A stretch of DNA of 64,000 nt from Lactiplantibacillus brownii (GTDB lineage Bacteria; Bacillota; Bacilli; Lactobacillales; Lactobacillaceae). A program made the translations under genes and the position numbers. Where the stretch lies: assembly GCF_031085375.1 (NCBI RefSeq), contig NZ_JAVCWF010000001.1:930001-994000 (forward strand). The letters run 5' to 3'. The number at the start of each line of letters is the position of its first letter. Position 1 is the first letter of the stretch. Below, one piece after another: positions 7,892-15,858 of this stretch. The notes below the pieces were generated by a model. The model was given only the letters and a program-made list of their open reading frames with translations, was not told the DNA's origin and ran no database searches.

Positions 7892-8013
7892 TACTCTTGT
7901 AGCTTGGTTAGGTAATTTTGGTCAGATCGTTTCAATAAACTATCCCCATTTGCACCGAATCATGATTTACATTAATTTATATGTGCAAAAAAGCACTAGG
8001 AGGATTTTTTATT

Positions 8014-8214
8014 ATGGAACATGGAACAGTTAAATGGTTTAACGCCGACAAAGGTTTTGGTTTTATCACTCGCGAAAACGGTAGCGATGTATTCGTACAT
8101 TTCTCAGCTATCCAAGAAGACGGCTTCAAGACTCTTGAAGAAGGCCAAGCTGTATCATTCGACGTTGAAGAAAGCGATCGTGGCCCACAAGCAGTTAACG
8201 TTACTAAAGACTAA
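8014..8214 (+). CDS. Cold-shock protein (CspA family)
   Basis: 66 residues, the full CspA size, with both RNA-binding motifs: KGFGFI (RNP1) and VFVHF (RNP2). It binds single-stranded RNA and DNA and acts as an RNA chaperone in the cytoplasm. I chose the ATG at 8014 because AGGAGG at 7998-8003 is 10 bases upstream and the protein then begins [10 protein letters not shown] like the family; an in-frame ATG at 7981 would add an unlikely extension over the ribosome site. L. plantarum has three paralogues; this resembles CspP, but I am not certain of the symbol. Two hairpins follow. Confidence 0.95.
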   Translation: MEHGTVKWFNADKGFGFITRENGSDVFVHFSAIQEDGFKTLEEGQAVSFDVEESDRGPQAVNVTKD

Positions 8215-8233
8215 TTAACGGCTTAAACGGCTT

Positions 8234-8300
8234 CTCTCTAACTTGTTAGAGAGACTTCAAAAACCGGTTATGAAGGGAAACCCTCATGACCGGTTTTTTT
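8234..8300 (+). terminator. Tandem hairpins ending the cold-shock transcript
   Basis: A small hairpin (CTCTCTAA/TTAGAGAG, 8234-8253) is followed by a strong one at 8259-8298 (AAAACCGGTTATGA with its complement, one mismatch) and a T run. The second is the terminator; the first may protect the 3' end. Confidence 0.85.
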
Positions 8301-8385
8301 CTGGACTTTTTTTCATTTAATGGTGGTCGTGGCAACAAAATTGGCTTAAAGTTAGGCTATCAAGAAATTGTGAGGTGTGGGCAGC

Positions 8386-9129
8386 ATGACGACAGATGAA
8401 TTAATTATCGCGACTTGTCTGAAAGCGGGCAAGATTATGGTTGAAAATGGCTCTGAAATTTCACGGGTCGATGATACGATGACGCGAATTGCACAGAATG
8501 CTGGCGTCGTTCAGGCCAATACTTATGTGACAATCACCGGTGTCATGATGTCGATTCAGGGTCGTAATGCGACTCAGATTGCTTCGGTGACCAAGCGGAC
8601 GATAGATTTGGAAAAAGTCGCGCAAGTTAATCAGCTGTCACGTGAATTTGCCGCCCAACAAATTGACCTGCCAACTTTACATACGCGTCTGGGTCAGTTA
8701 GATCAAGCGTCACGGTCGTTTCCACTCTGGTTGCAACTCGTTGGTGCAGCACTGGTTAGTGGTCCGTTAATGATTATGTTTCGCCAAGAAACGATCAATA
8801 CTTGGCCAACCGTCGTCATTGGAACGTTAGGCTATTTGGTCTTTTATTTGTTGAATCGTTATTTAAAAATTAAATTTTTGAGTGAATTAGTGGCTGCGCT
8901 ATTTATTGGCTTCGCAGCTGAATGGGCGTACCAGGTCGGTTGGGGCACTAATATCAATGACATTATTATTGGGGCATTGATGCCATTAGTTCCAGGAGTG
9001 CCGTTGACGAACGCGGTCCGTGACATTTTGGCCGGCAACTTTGTGAGTGGGCCGGCACGCGCGGTCGAGGCGTTGATTAGTGCGGCTGCGTTGGGGTTTG
9101 GCATTGCGGTCGTGATTACACTGTTTTGA
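8386..9129 (+). CDS. ThrE-like threonine/serine exporter, large subunit (DUF1212)
   Basis: 247 residues. The N-terminal soluble part (LKAGKIMVENGSEISRVDDTM, then TYVTITGVMMSI) and five later membrane helices with GALMPLVPGVPLTNAVRDIL match the DUF1212 half of ThrE-type amino acid exporters. The small DUF3815 half is the next gene, 12 bases away, so the two act as a split transporter. GAGGTG lies 9 bases before the chosen ATG; an upstream GTG at 8377 overlaps that site. Substrate specificity is inferred from the family. Confidence 0.88.
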   Translation: MTTDELIIATCLKAGKIMVENGSEISRVDDTMTRIAQNAGVVQANTYVTITGVMMSIQGRNATQIASVTKRTIDLEKVAQVNQLSREFAAQQIDLPTLHTRLGQLDQASRSFPLWLQLVGAALVSGPLMIMFRQETINTWPTVVIGTLGYLVFYLLNRYLKIKFLSELVAALFIGFAAEWAYQVGWGTNINDIIIGALMPLVPGVPLTNAVRDILAGNFVSGPARAVEALISAAALGFGIAVVITLF

Positions 9130-9141
9130 GGGGGCGTACGG

Positions 9142-9594
9142 ATGGGTATCGTTGGACAACTTATTTTAGCGTATTTAGCCGTTTTAGGCTTTGGCTTGAT
9201 TATCAATATTCCCCGACATGCGCTAAATCTGGCCGGTTGGATTGGCACGTTGACTTGGGGCTTTTATTTAATTGTTCAGGCTTTTGATGGTGGCATCGTA
9301 CTCGGCAGTTTCATTGGTTCCGTGGGGATTGGCGTTTTGAGTAGTTTAGCGGCGCGCTATAAGAAAATGCCCTCAATTATTTTTAATATTCCGAGTCTCG
9401 TTTCATTTGTACCAGGAAGTCAGGCTTACCAGATGGTTCGAAATTTTGCCTTAGGAAAATATGATCAAGCGGTTGGCTTCATGCTGCAAGTGGTTGTGAT
9501 CACCGGGGCAATTGCACTAGGCTTTCTAGTTGCAGAATTATTAAATCAGTTGATCGCATTTTGCCGTCTACGCTGGCAACAAGTGCGTTCATAA
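9142..9594 (+). CDS. ThrE-like threonine/serine exporter, small subunit (DUF3815)
   Basis: 150 residues, four membrane helices, with the conserved PSIIFNIPSLVSFVPGSQAYQMV-type segment (residues about 92-114) that matches the PLVPG motif region in the partner. This is the DUF3815 half of a two-part ThrE exporter. A GAGGGGG site ends right after the stop of the partner gene, and a terminator follows at 9602, so the pair form a two-gene operon. Confidence 0.88.
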   Translation: MGIVGQLILAYLAVLGFGLIINIPRHALNLAGWIGTLTWGFYLIVQAFDGGIVLGSFIGSVGIGVLSSLAARYKKMPSIIFNIPSLVSFVPGSQAYQMVRNFALGKYDQAVGFMLQVVVITGAIALGFLVAELLNQLIAFCRLRWQQVRS

Positions 9595-9601
9595 TTAAGC
9601 G

Positions 9602-9638
9602 GTGGTCTTCACGAAAATAGTGATGACCATTTTTTTGT
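9602..9638 (+). terminator. Terminator after the ThrE-like pair
   Basis: TGGTCTTCAC pairs with GTGATGACCA (one mismatch), followed by seven T. Confidence 0.8.
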
Positions 9639-9647
9639 ACTGATGAC

Positions 9648-9678
9648 TTGCCTTCTAGCTACTCGAAGCTAGTATGAT
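9648..9678 (+). promoter_or_regulatory. Second MerR-type promoter, 19-bp spacer with dyad
   Basis: TTGCCT at 9648-9653 and TATGAT at 9673-9678 are 19 bp apart. The spacer contains CTAGCT and AGCTAG as perfect complementary arms around ACTCGA. It closely resembles the promoter at 157 in both boxes and spacing and lies 33 bases before the hydrolase start. No merR gene is adjacent. Confidence 0.5.
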
Positions 9679-9710
9679 AATGGTACATTAAAAAAATGGG
9701 GGATTAACAG

Positions 9711-10562
9711 ATGTCACGAAAATTTATGACCGTATTAATTAGTTTAGGTTTGGCGCTGACGGTTGGTTTGGCCGGTTGTGCACAACACGTTAAAGCAAAC
9801 AAGTATGTTCAGAGCACCACACCAACGTTGTTTTTTCACGGCGGTGGTAGTAGTTACCATGCAGAAGAGCATATGGCGGATGCGGCTAAGCAAGCTGGCG
9901 TCACTAACACGATTATTCGTGCAATGGTCAGTAAAACGGGTCACGTTAAGTTGGTGGGTAAGCTTAAAACTGGCGCTATCAATCCGATTGTGGAAGTGAA
10001 CTATGCTAATAATCGAGAATTGAATTATCGCAAGCATGGTCAATGGGCGACCAATGTGGTTGTGGCGCTGCAAAAGCAGTATCACTTCAAATCAATTAAT
10101 ATGGTCGGCCACTCATTGGGGAATATTTCGTTGATTTATTATTCGTTAGCCAATGCCGGGAATCATAAGTTACCGAAGTTGCGTAAGCAGGTAGATATTG
10201 CTGGTCACTTTGCTGGTCTAGATTTTAAAGGGATGCCAGCTAGTGTCACTCAGCCAGCCGGGTTGAAATTGAATGCCGCTGGCAAACCGAATCAGATGAA
10301 TGCGACTTATCGCGAAATGACTAAATTGCGTCAAGTACTGCCAAAGAATCAAGTTAAGGTATTGAATATCTATGGCAATATCGGCGGGCATACGGATGGT
10401 ACGGTACCAAACGTTGCCAGCTTATCCTTGAAATATTTAGTCACACCACGGGCTAAATCTTATCAGGAAAAAGAATTTACAGGAAAACTTGCCCGGCATT
10501 CGAAATTACATGAAAATCCACAAGTAGATCGTACTTTGATTAAATTTTTGTGGGGGAAATAG
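9711..10562 (+). CDS. DUF915 alpha/beta hydrolase, surface lipoprotein
   Basis: 283 residues. A lipoprotein signal ends in LAGC with the lipid-bearing Cys23. The hydrolase fold follows: FFHGGGSSYHAEEHM near residue 42 (oxyanion region), GHSLG with nucleophile Ser135, and a likely acid and His in DGTVPN and KLHENPQV near the end. This is the DUF915 family of cell-surface hydrolases common in lactobacilli; substrate unknown, perhaps esters. It is a single gene between a MerR-type promoter and a bidirectional terminator. Confidence 0.87.
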   Translation: MSRKFMTVLISLGLALTVGLAGCAQHVKANKYVQSTTPTLFFHGGGSSYHAEEHMADAAKQAGVTNTIIRAMVSKTGHVKLVGKLKTGAINPIVEVNYANNRELNYRKHGQWATNVVVALQKQYHFKSINMVGHSLGNISLIYYSLANAGNHKLPKLRKQVDIAGHFAGLDFKGMPASVTQPAGLKLNAAGKPNQMNATYREMTKLRQVLPKNQVKVLNIYGNIGGHTDGTVPNVASLSLKYLVTPRAKSYQEKEFTGKLARHSKLHENPQVDRTLIKFLWGK

Positions 10563-10567
10563 ATCGT

Positions 10568-10605
10568 AAAAAGACACCAGCCATTGGATTTGCTGGTGCC
10601 TTTTT
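10568..10605. terminator. Bidirectional terminator, hydrolase / Tim44-like gene
   Basis: AAAAAG-CACCAGC pairs with GCTGGTG-CTTTTT around one mismatch; convergent genes end on both sides. Confidence 0.82.
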
Positions 10606-10611
10606 ATAACC

Positions 10612-11343
10612 TTATTGTCGAATTCGAGTGAGCACTAGCGGTTGATGAGGGTCACGCGTCAGTTCCCAAACTTCGGTAAAGCGTTCAATATAAGTTTTAT
10701 CATAGCTATTTTGATTATAAGCGGCGGACTGGTCACTGTAGACAAAGTAATCGCGGGCTTGAGCGGTGACGACCACATTTAGATGCGTTGGCGCCGACGT
10801 GATTTCTTGTGCTAAATCAATAATAACTAGTCCCTCTAATTGATCAGTTTTATGTTGTTGCCGATAGTTGTTTAGAATTCGCCGTTGTTTGGCAAAATAG
10901 CGGGGAGCCATTAATTTGCTGAGGGTGTCGAGGTCATTTTTGGTCCAGGCAGCCTCAACTTGATAGAAAAAGGGTTCAAATTCAGCACGCAACTCGTCAG
11001 GTAATGGCACGGTATTTTGAGGCTCAAGTCGTTGGGATTGACGGCGTTGCCAAACGCGGCGTAGTCCCGGCGCAAAGAACAATAAGCCAAAGCCACCAAA
11101 AATAATGACATCAAAAATGTTTGTCCGATGATAGTAACCGCCGCCATAATAACCACCACCATGATAGTAGCCACCGTTGTCATAATCGTTATGATTAGAA
11201 GTTGTGGTCCCACCACTGGGACTCCCGCCAGTGCTGCCGCCACCCCCAGTACTACCGCCGGCGCGAGCCATGGCAGTCAGTGGATTTAATAATAGTGCCA
11301 GTGTCAAGACAAGTATCAGTAGGAATTTTTTCAAGGTTGGCAT
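10612..11343 (-). CDS. Tim44-like domain protein with Gly/Tyr-rich spacer
   Basis: 243 residues. A signal peptide (residues 1-27, ending TAMARA) is followed by a low-complexity Gly/Ser/Tyr/His stretch (about 28-72), one membrane helix (about 75-95), then a soluble Tim44-like domain with EFEPFFYQVEAAWTKNDLDTLSKLM and LEGLVIIDLAQEITSAPTHLNVVV. Bacterial Tim44-like proteins are membrane anchored and of unclear role. The N terminus should face outside and the Tim44 domain inside, or the reverse if the leader is not cleaved. Single gene, terminator downstream at 10568. Confidence 0.8.
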   Translation of the reverse strand: MPTLKKFLLILVLTLALLLNPLTAMARAGGSTGGGGSTGGSPSGGTTTSNHNDYDNGGYYHGGGYYGGGYYHRTNIFDVIIFGGFGLLFFAPGLRRVWQRRQSQRLEPQNTVPLPDELRAEFEPFFYQVEAAWTKNDLDTLSKLMAPRYFAKQRRILNNYRQQHKTDQLEGLVIIDLAQEITSAPTHLNVVVTAQARDYFVYSDQSAAYNQNSYDKTYIERFTEVWELTRDPHQPLVLTRIRQ

Positions 11344-11407
11344 CCTTCCGTTAGAAAATTAGTAAGTTAAGCTTACCATATCCGTTGGTCGTTAAAGTGA
11401 GACTGAC

Positions 11408-11450
11408 AAAAAAGCCATCAAACTATCATAAAAAACAGTTTGATGGTTTT
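11408..11450 (-). terminator. Terminator after the 82-aa gene
   Basis: A 13-bp stem (AAACCATCAAACT on the minus strand) followed by six T on that strand, just past the stop at 11473. Confidence 0.82.
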
Positions 11451-11472
11451 GGGTTATCGAAATGAGTTGCCG

Positions 11473-11721
11473 TTAGTTTGATAATGGGGTGGATTCAGCG
11501 GCATTAAAGACCCAGTGTGCGTTAGCAGATTTTTGGTAAGCCATTTCAGTGACTTTGCCCGTTTTTATCGCGGTAAAGATAAATTTAATTTCATCGTTAT
11601 TGCGAGTCGCATAACGAACACTCAAGCCATTGCTTGGATCATCTTTGATTTTTTCAACGGCGGCACCCAAAGCGGGACCGTTAATATAGTCACTGGCCAG
11701 TTCAAATTTTGGTTTTGACAT
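11473..11721 (-). CDS. Hypothetical protein, 82 aa
   Basis: An 82-residue soluble protein without signal or membrane segment. Its alternating pattern (VRYATRNNDEIKFIFTAIKTGKVTEMAYQKSANAHWVFN) suggests a small beta-rich fold. GGAGCTGAAATGACATG places a fair ribosome site before the start, and a strong terminator follows, which supports a real gene. I do not recognise the family. Confidence 0.62.
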   Translation of the reverse strand: MSKPKFELASDYINGPALGAAVEKIKDDPSNGLSVRYATRNNDEIKFIFTAIKTGKVTEMAYQKSANAHWVFNAAESTPLSN

Positions 11722-11809
11722 GTCATTTCAGCTCCAAATTAAAGAATGTCTCATTATAACACGCGGCTTTACCGGGTTAATACCGTGTTGCGTTCATAAA
11801 TAGATCTGT
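11722..11809. other. Upstream region of the 82-aa gene
   Basis: Short AT-rich stretch upstream of the minus-strand gene, reaching to the repeat element at 11810. No clear promoter by eye. Confidence 0.3.
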
Positions 11810-12325
11810 CCGTCTCTGGAAGCCAGCTCGTTTGCTGTGGACTACCTGCGTCTGTGCGGCGTTTCCGAGCCAAAAGTAACATCTTAAAAGTCGGTCAAAC
11901 ACTAACCTGGGAAAACTCGCTCACTCAGCTTAATGTTTCAATACGGCAAACGTATTGGTTCACACCGATGTTAAATAGTGGTTGTAATCAAAGCATGGAA
12001 AATTAGAACATGCTAATAACCAATTAATATTAGAATTGCTGATTAGTGTAGGGCGGGCTGGATGATGCTCAGTGGTGAAATTTCTCAGAGTGTGAGGTCC
12101 AACGGGTGCTTCTGAGCATTGCCTAGCCATCACAATGACTCGGTGTTTTTTCCGAGTGGTTGCGATGGCGTAGCAAGCGGAGGGAGCTGTTGGACCGAAC
12201 ACGTTTCGAGCTGGTGAACTTCCAGCTTAGAGAAAGCCCGGCGTGTAAGACCGCACTTTGGCTCACAAACGTGGCCACCACGTTCCAGCATCAGTCCAGA
12301 CCAACCGAAACGGCAATTAAAGTAG
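11810..12325 (+). repeat. Large structured non-coding repeat B, copy 1 (with module A inserted)
   Basis: This region aligns over its whole length with 20159-20566 but is about 110 bases longer. It contains no credible gene. Shared paired elements: an outer stem CGTTTGC/GCAAACG, an AAACACT/AATGTTT hairpin, and a three-way domain closed by CTGGATGATGCT (12058-12069) with AGCATC..TCCAG (12287-12299). Between TTTCTC (12081-12086) and GCTGG it carries module A (about 12087-12209), absent from copy 2. It could be a structured RNA or a mobile repeat; direction is assigned by alignment only. Confidence 0.7.
12087..12209 (+). repeat. Hairpin module A nested in repeat B
   Basis: GGTCCAAC (12096-12103) and GTTGGACC (12189-12196) are perfect complements. 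Inside, GCCATC (12126-12131) pairs with GATGGC (12164-12169), and ACTCGG (12138-12143) with CCGAGT (12152-12157). The right end reads CACGTTTCGA as in the copy at 6.3 kb. Confidence 0.6.
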
Positions 12326-12369
12326 AACTTACAAAACAACCACACCGTTTTCATGAATGGGTGTTAGAA

Positions 12370-12412
12370 CGCAAAAAAAAAGTCTGAGAAATTTTCCCCA
12401 GACTGTTTTGTG
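12370..12412 (-). terminator. Terminator of the LCP gene
   Basis: AGTCTG/CAGACT stem with a partly paired interior, followed on the minus strand by nine T (the A run at 12373-12381). Confidence 0.78.
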
Positions 12413-12422
12413 TTTAACTATA

Positions 12423-13433
12423 TTATTTACCGTACAATGAGCCAGTTGTGGCTGATTTCAGATCTAATGATTTCCGTAAAACATTGGTGACCCGTTGCTT
12501 TTCAGTTTGTGGTACCACTTCAAAGGATTGACCACTGATCATCTTACCGGAACCTTGAGCATGATCCGAAACGATATTCTTGGTTGAAGCACGATAGTTC
12601 GAAACGATGCTGGTTAAGTTACTGAACGTTAAATCGGTTCGAGTTTCTTTGGCTAAGGACTTCAAGAAGTCTTGTTTCATCAAGTTAGTGGCATTGGTGC
12701 TTTCACTAATGATGGCAGTGATTAATTGCCGTTGGCGTTGTTGCCGACCGTAGTCACCTAAAGGATCATCATAACGCATCCGTGAATAGGCCAATGCTTT
12801 GGCACCGTTCATATGCGTCTTAGCACCCTTGGTAAAGGTGTAGCCTTCATAAGTAAAGGTCCGGATTGGTGTAATATCCACGCCGCCGACTTCATTGACA
12901 ACTTTCTTCATACCACCCATGTTGATCAAGGCGTAATAGTCAATTGGCACGTTTAACCATTTTTCAACCGTTTTAATGGTTGTCCCAGCACTACCGTAAG
13001 CGTAAGCAGCGTTTAGTTTTGATGGAAAATCCTGCTCAAAGCCAGAGACAGCGACTTCGGAGTCCCGTGGGATACTCATTAAAGTGGTTGTTTTGGTTTT
13101 GGGATTGATGGTTGCCAAGATAATTGTATCGGTCCGGCCTTTGTAGTCACGGCCCAATGCCCCGGTATCGGTTCCGAGTAACAAAATCGATACTGGCTTT
13201 TTACCACTTAAAATGGCGTCGGTGTTACGTGACTTTTTGATGCCACTGCTCTGGTACACAATCTTAGCCGCGTTCCGTGCATTGAAATAAGTTCGTGCCG
13301 CAAAGGCCCCAATCCCAACCAGTAAGACTGCTAGGATAATTAAAAGCGCGTTACGAACTGGATGCTTTTTCTTGGGACCTTTACCCCCAGAATTATCTTG
13401 ATGCATCTGTGAACGACTTGGCATTTCTTCCAT
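12423..13433 (-). CDS. LytR-CpsA-Psr (LCP) family cell-wall ligase
   Basis: 336 residues: a short cytoplasmic, Lys-rich head, one membrane helix (about 30-50), then an extracellular LCP domain with LLLGTDTGALGRDYKGRTDTIILATINP, MSIPRDSEVAV and the Arg-rich ALAYSRMRYDDPLGDYGRQQRQR. These carry the conserved Asp and Arg residues that bind polyprenyl phosphate. LCP enzymes transfer wall teichoic acid or other glycopolymers to peptidoglycan. GGAGGAAAA is eight bases from the ATG at 13433; a TTG further upstream overlaps that site and is rejected. Single-gene unit. Confidence 0.93.
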   Translation of the reverse strand: MEEMPSRSQMHQDNSGGKGPKKKHPVRNALLIILAVLLVGIGAFAARTYFNARNAAKIVYQSSGIKKSRNTDAILSGKKPVSILLLGTDTGALGRDYKGRTDTIILATINPKTKTTTLMSIPRDSEVAVSGFEQDFPSKLNAAYAYGSAGTTIKTVEKWLNVPIDYYALINMGGMKKVVNEVGGVDITPIRTFTYEGYTFTKGAKTHMNGAKALAYSRMRYDDPLGDYGRQQRQRQLITAIISESTNATNLMKQDFLKSLAKETRTDLTFSNLTSIVSNYRASTKNIVSDHAQGSGKMISGQSFEVVPQTEKQRVTNVLRKSLDLKSATTGSLYGK

Positions 13434-13634
13434 GAATTTTTCCTCCAATAGTTATGTAAAAACTATACATAGTTTAGCATCTTTTGGGGTTATCGGAAAC
13501 AAATTTCAAACAACCCCTAAGAATCTTAAGAACCCGAATCCCGAATTCCATCATAACCGTTTTTGGACGGGAAAGGGTTGGATTTAAATTTTCTTGGTGA
13601 TTTTTTAAGGTTCCGTAAACAAGATTGCGTCTAT

Positions 13635-13663
13635 TTTAGTCATTCAGAGCCTTATGGTATAAT
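13635..13663 (+). promoter_or_regulatory. Promoter of the PAP2 gene
   Basis: TATAAT at 13658-13663 with a weak TTTAGT at 13635-13640, 17 bp apart. Confidence 0.5.
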
Positions 13664-13701
13664 TTTATTAATCGATAATATTAATGGGGGTTCTAATTTT
13701 G

Positions 13702-14364
13702 ATGATCGATAAGTCGCGTAGTCGGCCGGTCAAGTTTGTCATTGCAGTCATTTTATTTGCGTATTTAAGCTATTTTATTCAGACTGGCGCAGTGGGGATT
13801 GATTTATTTGACGCTGGTTTGGCCTCGCTTGCCACGATTAAGGTGAATGGCTTCTTTACACTAGTTTTTAAAACGATCAGCTGGTTGGCATCACCCGGCC
13901 GTGATGTGTTTTGGATGGTCCTGTTGGCATTTTTGCTATATGGGTTTAAGTATAAAATTCAAGCGTTGTGGGCAGTCGTATTGATGGCGGGTGGCATGGT
14001 CTTAGAGACGTTTTTCAAGCACTTGATTGCCCGTGCTCGGCCGATTGGTCACTTGGCTACGGACGATGGTTATAGTTTTCCAAGTGGACACACCTTAGGA
14101 ACATTTTTGCTAGTTGCTACGATTATTATAATTATTGTTCCGGAAATAGATAATTATCGCATCGCACAAACAGTTAAATGGATCAGTATTGTTTGGTTGT
14201 TACTGGTGATGGTTGCGCGGGTTTACATGCAAGCTCATTATCCAACTGACACAATTGGTGCGGTTTTACTAGGTTGGCTCTGGCTTGAAATCATGGAGTG
14301 GGTGTATGTAATCTACGCCCCACACTTACTGAAGTGGCGACTATGTTACCGATCCTATTTGTAA
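13702..14364 (+). CDS. PAP2 family membrane phosphatase
   Basis: About 220 residues, six membrane helices, and all three PAP2 signatures: KHLIARARP (K-X6-RP), PSGH in YSFPSGHTLG, and ARVYMQAHYPTD (SR-X5-H-X3-D type). These bind phosphate and form the catalytic His pair. Relatives dephosphorylate undecaprenyl pyrophosphate or phosphatidic acid at the outer membrane face; which one is not readable here. I chose the ATG at 13702 because GGGGG lies 11 bases before it; the frame is open to an ATG at 13684 without a ribosome site. Confidence 0.9.
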   Translation: MIDKSRSRPVKFVIAVILFAYLSYFIQTGAVGIDLFDAGLASLATIKVNGFFTLVFKTISWLASPGRDVFWMVLLAFLLYGFKYKIQALWAVVLMAGGMVLETFFKHLIARARPIGHLATDDGYSFPSGHTLGTFLLVATIIIIIVPEIDNYRIAQTVKWISIVWLLLVMVARVYMQAHYPTDTIGAVLLGWLWLEIMEWVYVIYAPHLLKWRLCYRSYL

Positions 14365-14381
14365 GCTGACTGAACCAAGTC

Positions 14382-14415
14382 AAAAACGATCTCCGAATTG
14401 GAGGTCGTTTTTTTG
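14382..14415. terminator. Bidirectional terminator, PAP2 / esterase
   Basis: AAAAACGATCTCC pairs with GGAG-TCGTTTTT (one bulge), with A and T runs on both sides, between convergent genes. Confidence 0.82.
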
Positions 14416-14432
14416 TTTTGACTTATTTTAAG

Positions 14433-15230
14433 TTAATTAGCGTGTGCTTGCAGCCAGGCTAACGCTAAATTGAACCAATGTGCCGCGTGAGGCTGATTGG
14501 CATCTGGTTTCCAAGCCGTTTGCGAATTGGCTAATGCTAAACCGTGTGGGCCGTGTTCAAAAACGTGTAATTCGTAAGGACGCTTGGCTTTGGCGAGTGC
14601 GGTTGCGTAGGCCAAAGCATTGGTGGCGGGAACTAACGGATCATCCGCGGTCACCCAAATAAAGGTTGGCCGATTATGCTGATTGACCAGTTGATCTGCT
14701 GCCATTTCAGTCGAATTAGCCGTCCATTTGGACAGGGTCGCGGCGTCTTTTGGATATCCCAGACTTGGGTTGATGACGGGGTAACTCAAAATCACGGTTG
14801 CAACGGCTAAATTTTCAGCGGTCGTTTTAAGCAACGCTGGAAGTTGATTTTGCCAATAATCGTTGTAGAGTGCGACGATGTGGCCGCCAACGCTAAAGCC
14901 AACCGGCGTGAGTTGCGTGGTGTCAATATGCCAAGCATCGGCATGTTGCCGTAATAATAAGACCGCGCGTGCGAGGTCTAAAACGGGCGCTAAACCCAGC
15001 GGTTGCTGGTCACCCAACAAAGTGTATTCCAAATAAAAGGCCTGATAACCGTGACCGGCAAAGGCAAGCGCGAGTGTTTCGGCCTGACCAACCGGAATGT
15101 GTGTATAGCCACCACCAGGGACAATAATAATGGCGGGTAACTTAGTTTGATGGGCATTTGGATCTGGTGTGTGTAGTAGTCCTGTCAATTGCGCGGGACT
15201 GTTGGTTAATTTTTGCTGAATCACTTGCAT
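14433..15230 (-). CDS. Alpha/beta hydrolase, esterase (BD-FAE / acetylesterase type)
   Basis: 265 residues. The oxyanion segment VPGGGYTH is at residues 38-44, the nucleophile elbow GFSVGGH places Ser113, the acid is Asp196 or 197 in TADDPLVP, and the His lies in FEHGPHGLAL (226-229). This matches the family that includes acetylxylan and bacterial feruloyl esterases and prolyl-oligopeptidase-like esterases. It probably cleaves short-chain esters in the cytoplasm; no signal peptide. GAGGTGATTGC precedes the ATG at 15230. The GNAT gene at 15292 is divergent. Confidence 0.88.
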   Translation of the reverse strand: MQVIQQKLTNSPAQLTGLLHTPDPNAHQTKLPAIIIVPGGGYTHIPVGQAETLALAFAGHGYQAFYLEYTLLGDQQPLGLAPVLDLARAVLLLRQHADAWHIDTTQLTPVGFSVGGHIVALYNDYWQNQLPALLKTTAENLAVATVILSYPVINPSLGYPKDAATLSKWTANSTEMAADQLVNQHNRPTFIWVTADDPLVPATNALAYATALAKAKRPYELHVFEHGPHGLALANSQTAWKPDANQPHAAHWFNLALAWLQAHAN

Positions 15231-15291
15231 GCAATCACCTCTATTGATATGGTTAACATAACTATTATAACGCAAGCGAGGTGGCACGGTG

Positions 15292-15858
15292 ATGCTGAAG
15301 GCAACGTCAAATTTACAAAATGAACAGCTTAAATTGCGCCCATTTGTTGCGGCAGATGCTGCTGCCTATTTTGAAATGGTGCGCGATCCGAAAGTGGCTG
15401 TTAATGCTGGTTTTACGCCCGCTAACAGTTTGGTTGAGGCTGAATATTTACTAAGCCGCCAGTCAAAGCTATCAGAAGTGTACGCAATCGTATTAATGTC
15501 CACGGCCGAAGTCATTGGCAGCATTGGGTTGTATGAGCGAATGAACTCGCAAGGTGAACCTGCGCCACAACAGATGGACCTAGGCTATATGTTGACACAA
15601 ATGGCTTGGGGGCATGGCTACATGACAAGTGCGGTGCATTTGATTGTCAATTATGCGTTCCAAGATTTAAACTTACGACGATTAACCGCAAGCTGTTTAG
15701 CGCCGAATACGGCTTCGCGACTGATTTTAGAACATGCGGGCTTTCGACAATACGATCAAGTCACGCATCCGGCTTATGCTCAGTTTGGTGCGGGCCAAAC
15801 TGAATTGTTTTTTGAGTGTTTACCCGCAAATGGAGATGACACAAATGCAACTCGCTAA
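15292..15858 (+). CDS. GNAT N-acetyltransferase (RimJ/RimL type)
   Basis: 188 residues. LKLRPFVAADAAAYFEMVRDP at the N terminus, DLGYMLTQMAWGHGYMTSAV in the acetyl-CoA motif, and LRRLTASCLAPNTASRLILEHAGFRQ at the end match the RimJ/RimL GNAT subfamily, which acetylates protein N termini or small amines. GAGGTGG stands 7 bases before the ATG; a GTG three bases earlier is possible. Its last 14 bases overlap the start of the Rrf2 gene, so the two are co-translated. Confidence 0.88.
   Translation: MLKATSNLQNEQLKLRPFVAADAAAYFEMVRDPKVAVNAGFTPANSLVEAEYLLSRQSKLSEVYAIVLMSTAEVIGSIGLYERMNSQGEPAPQQMDLGYMLTQMAWGHGYMTSAVHLIVNYAFQDLNLRRLTASCLAPNTASRLILEHAGFRQYDQVTHPAYAQFGAGQTELFFECLPANGDDTNATR

Noticed and set aside
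11960..12387. Several 74-80 codon frames on both strands inside repeat B
   Set aside because: They follow the repeat's paired segments, have no ribosome sites and are not kept in the second copy.
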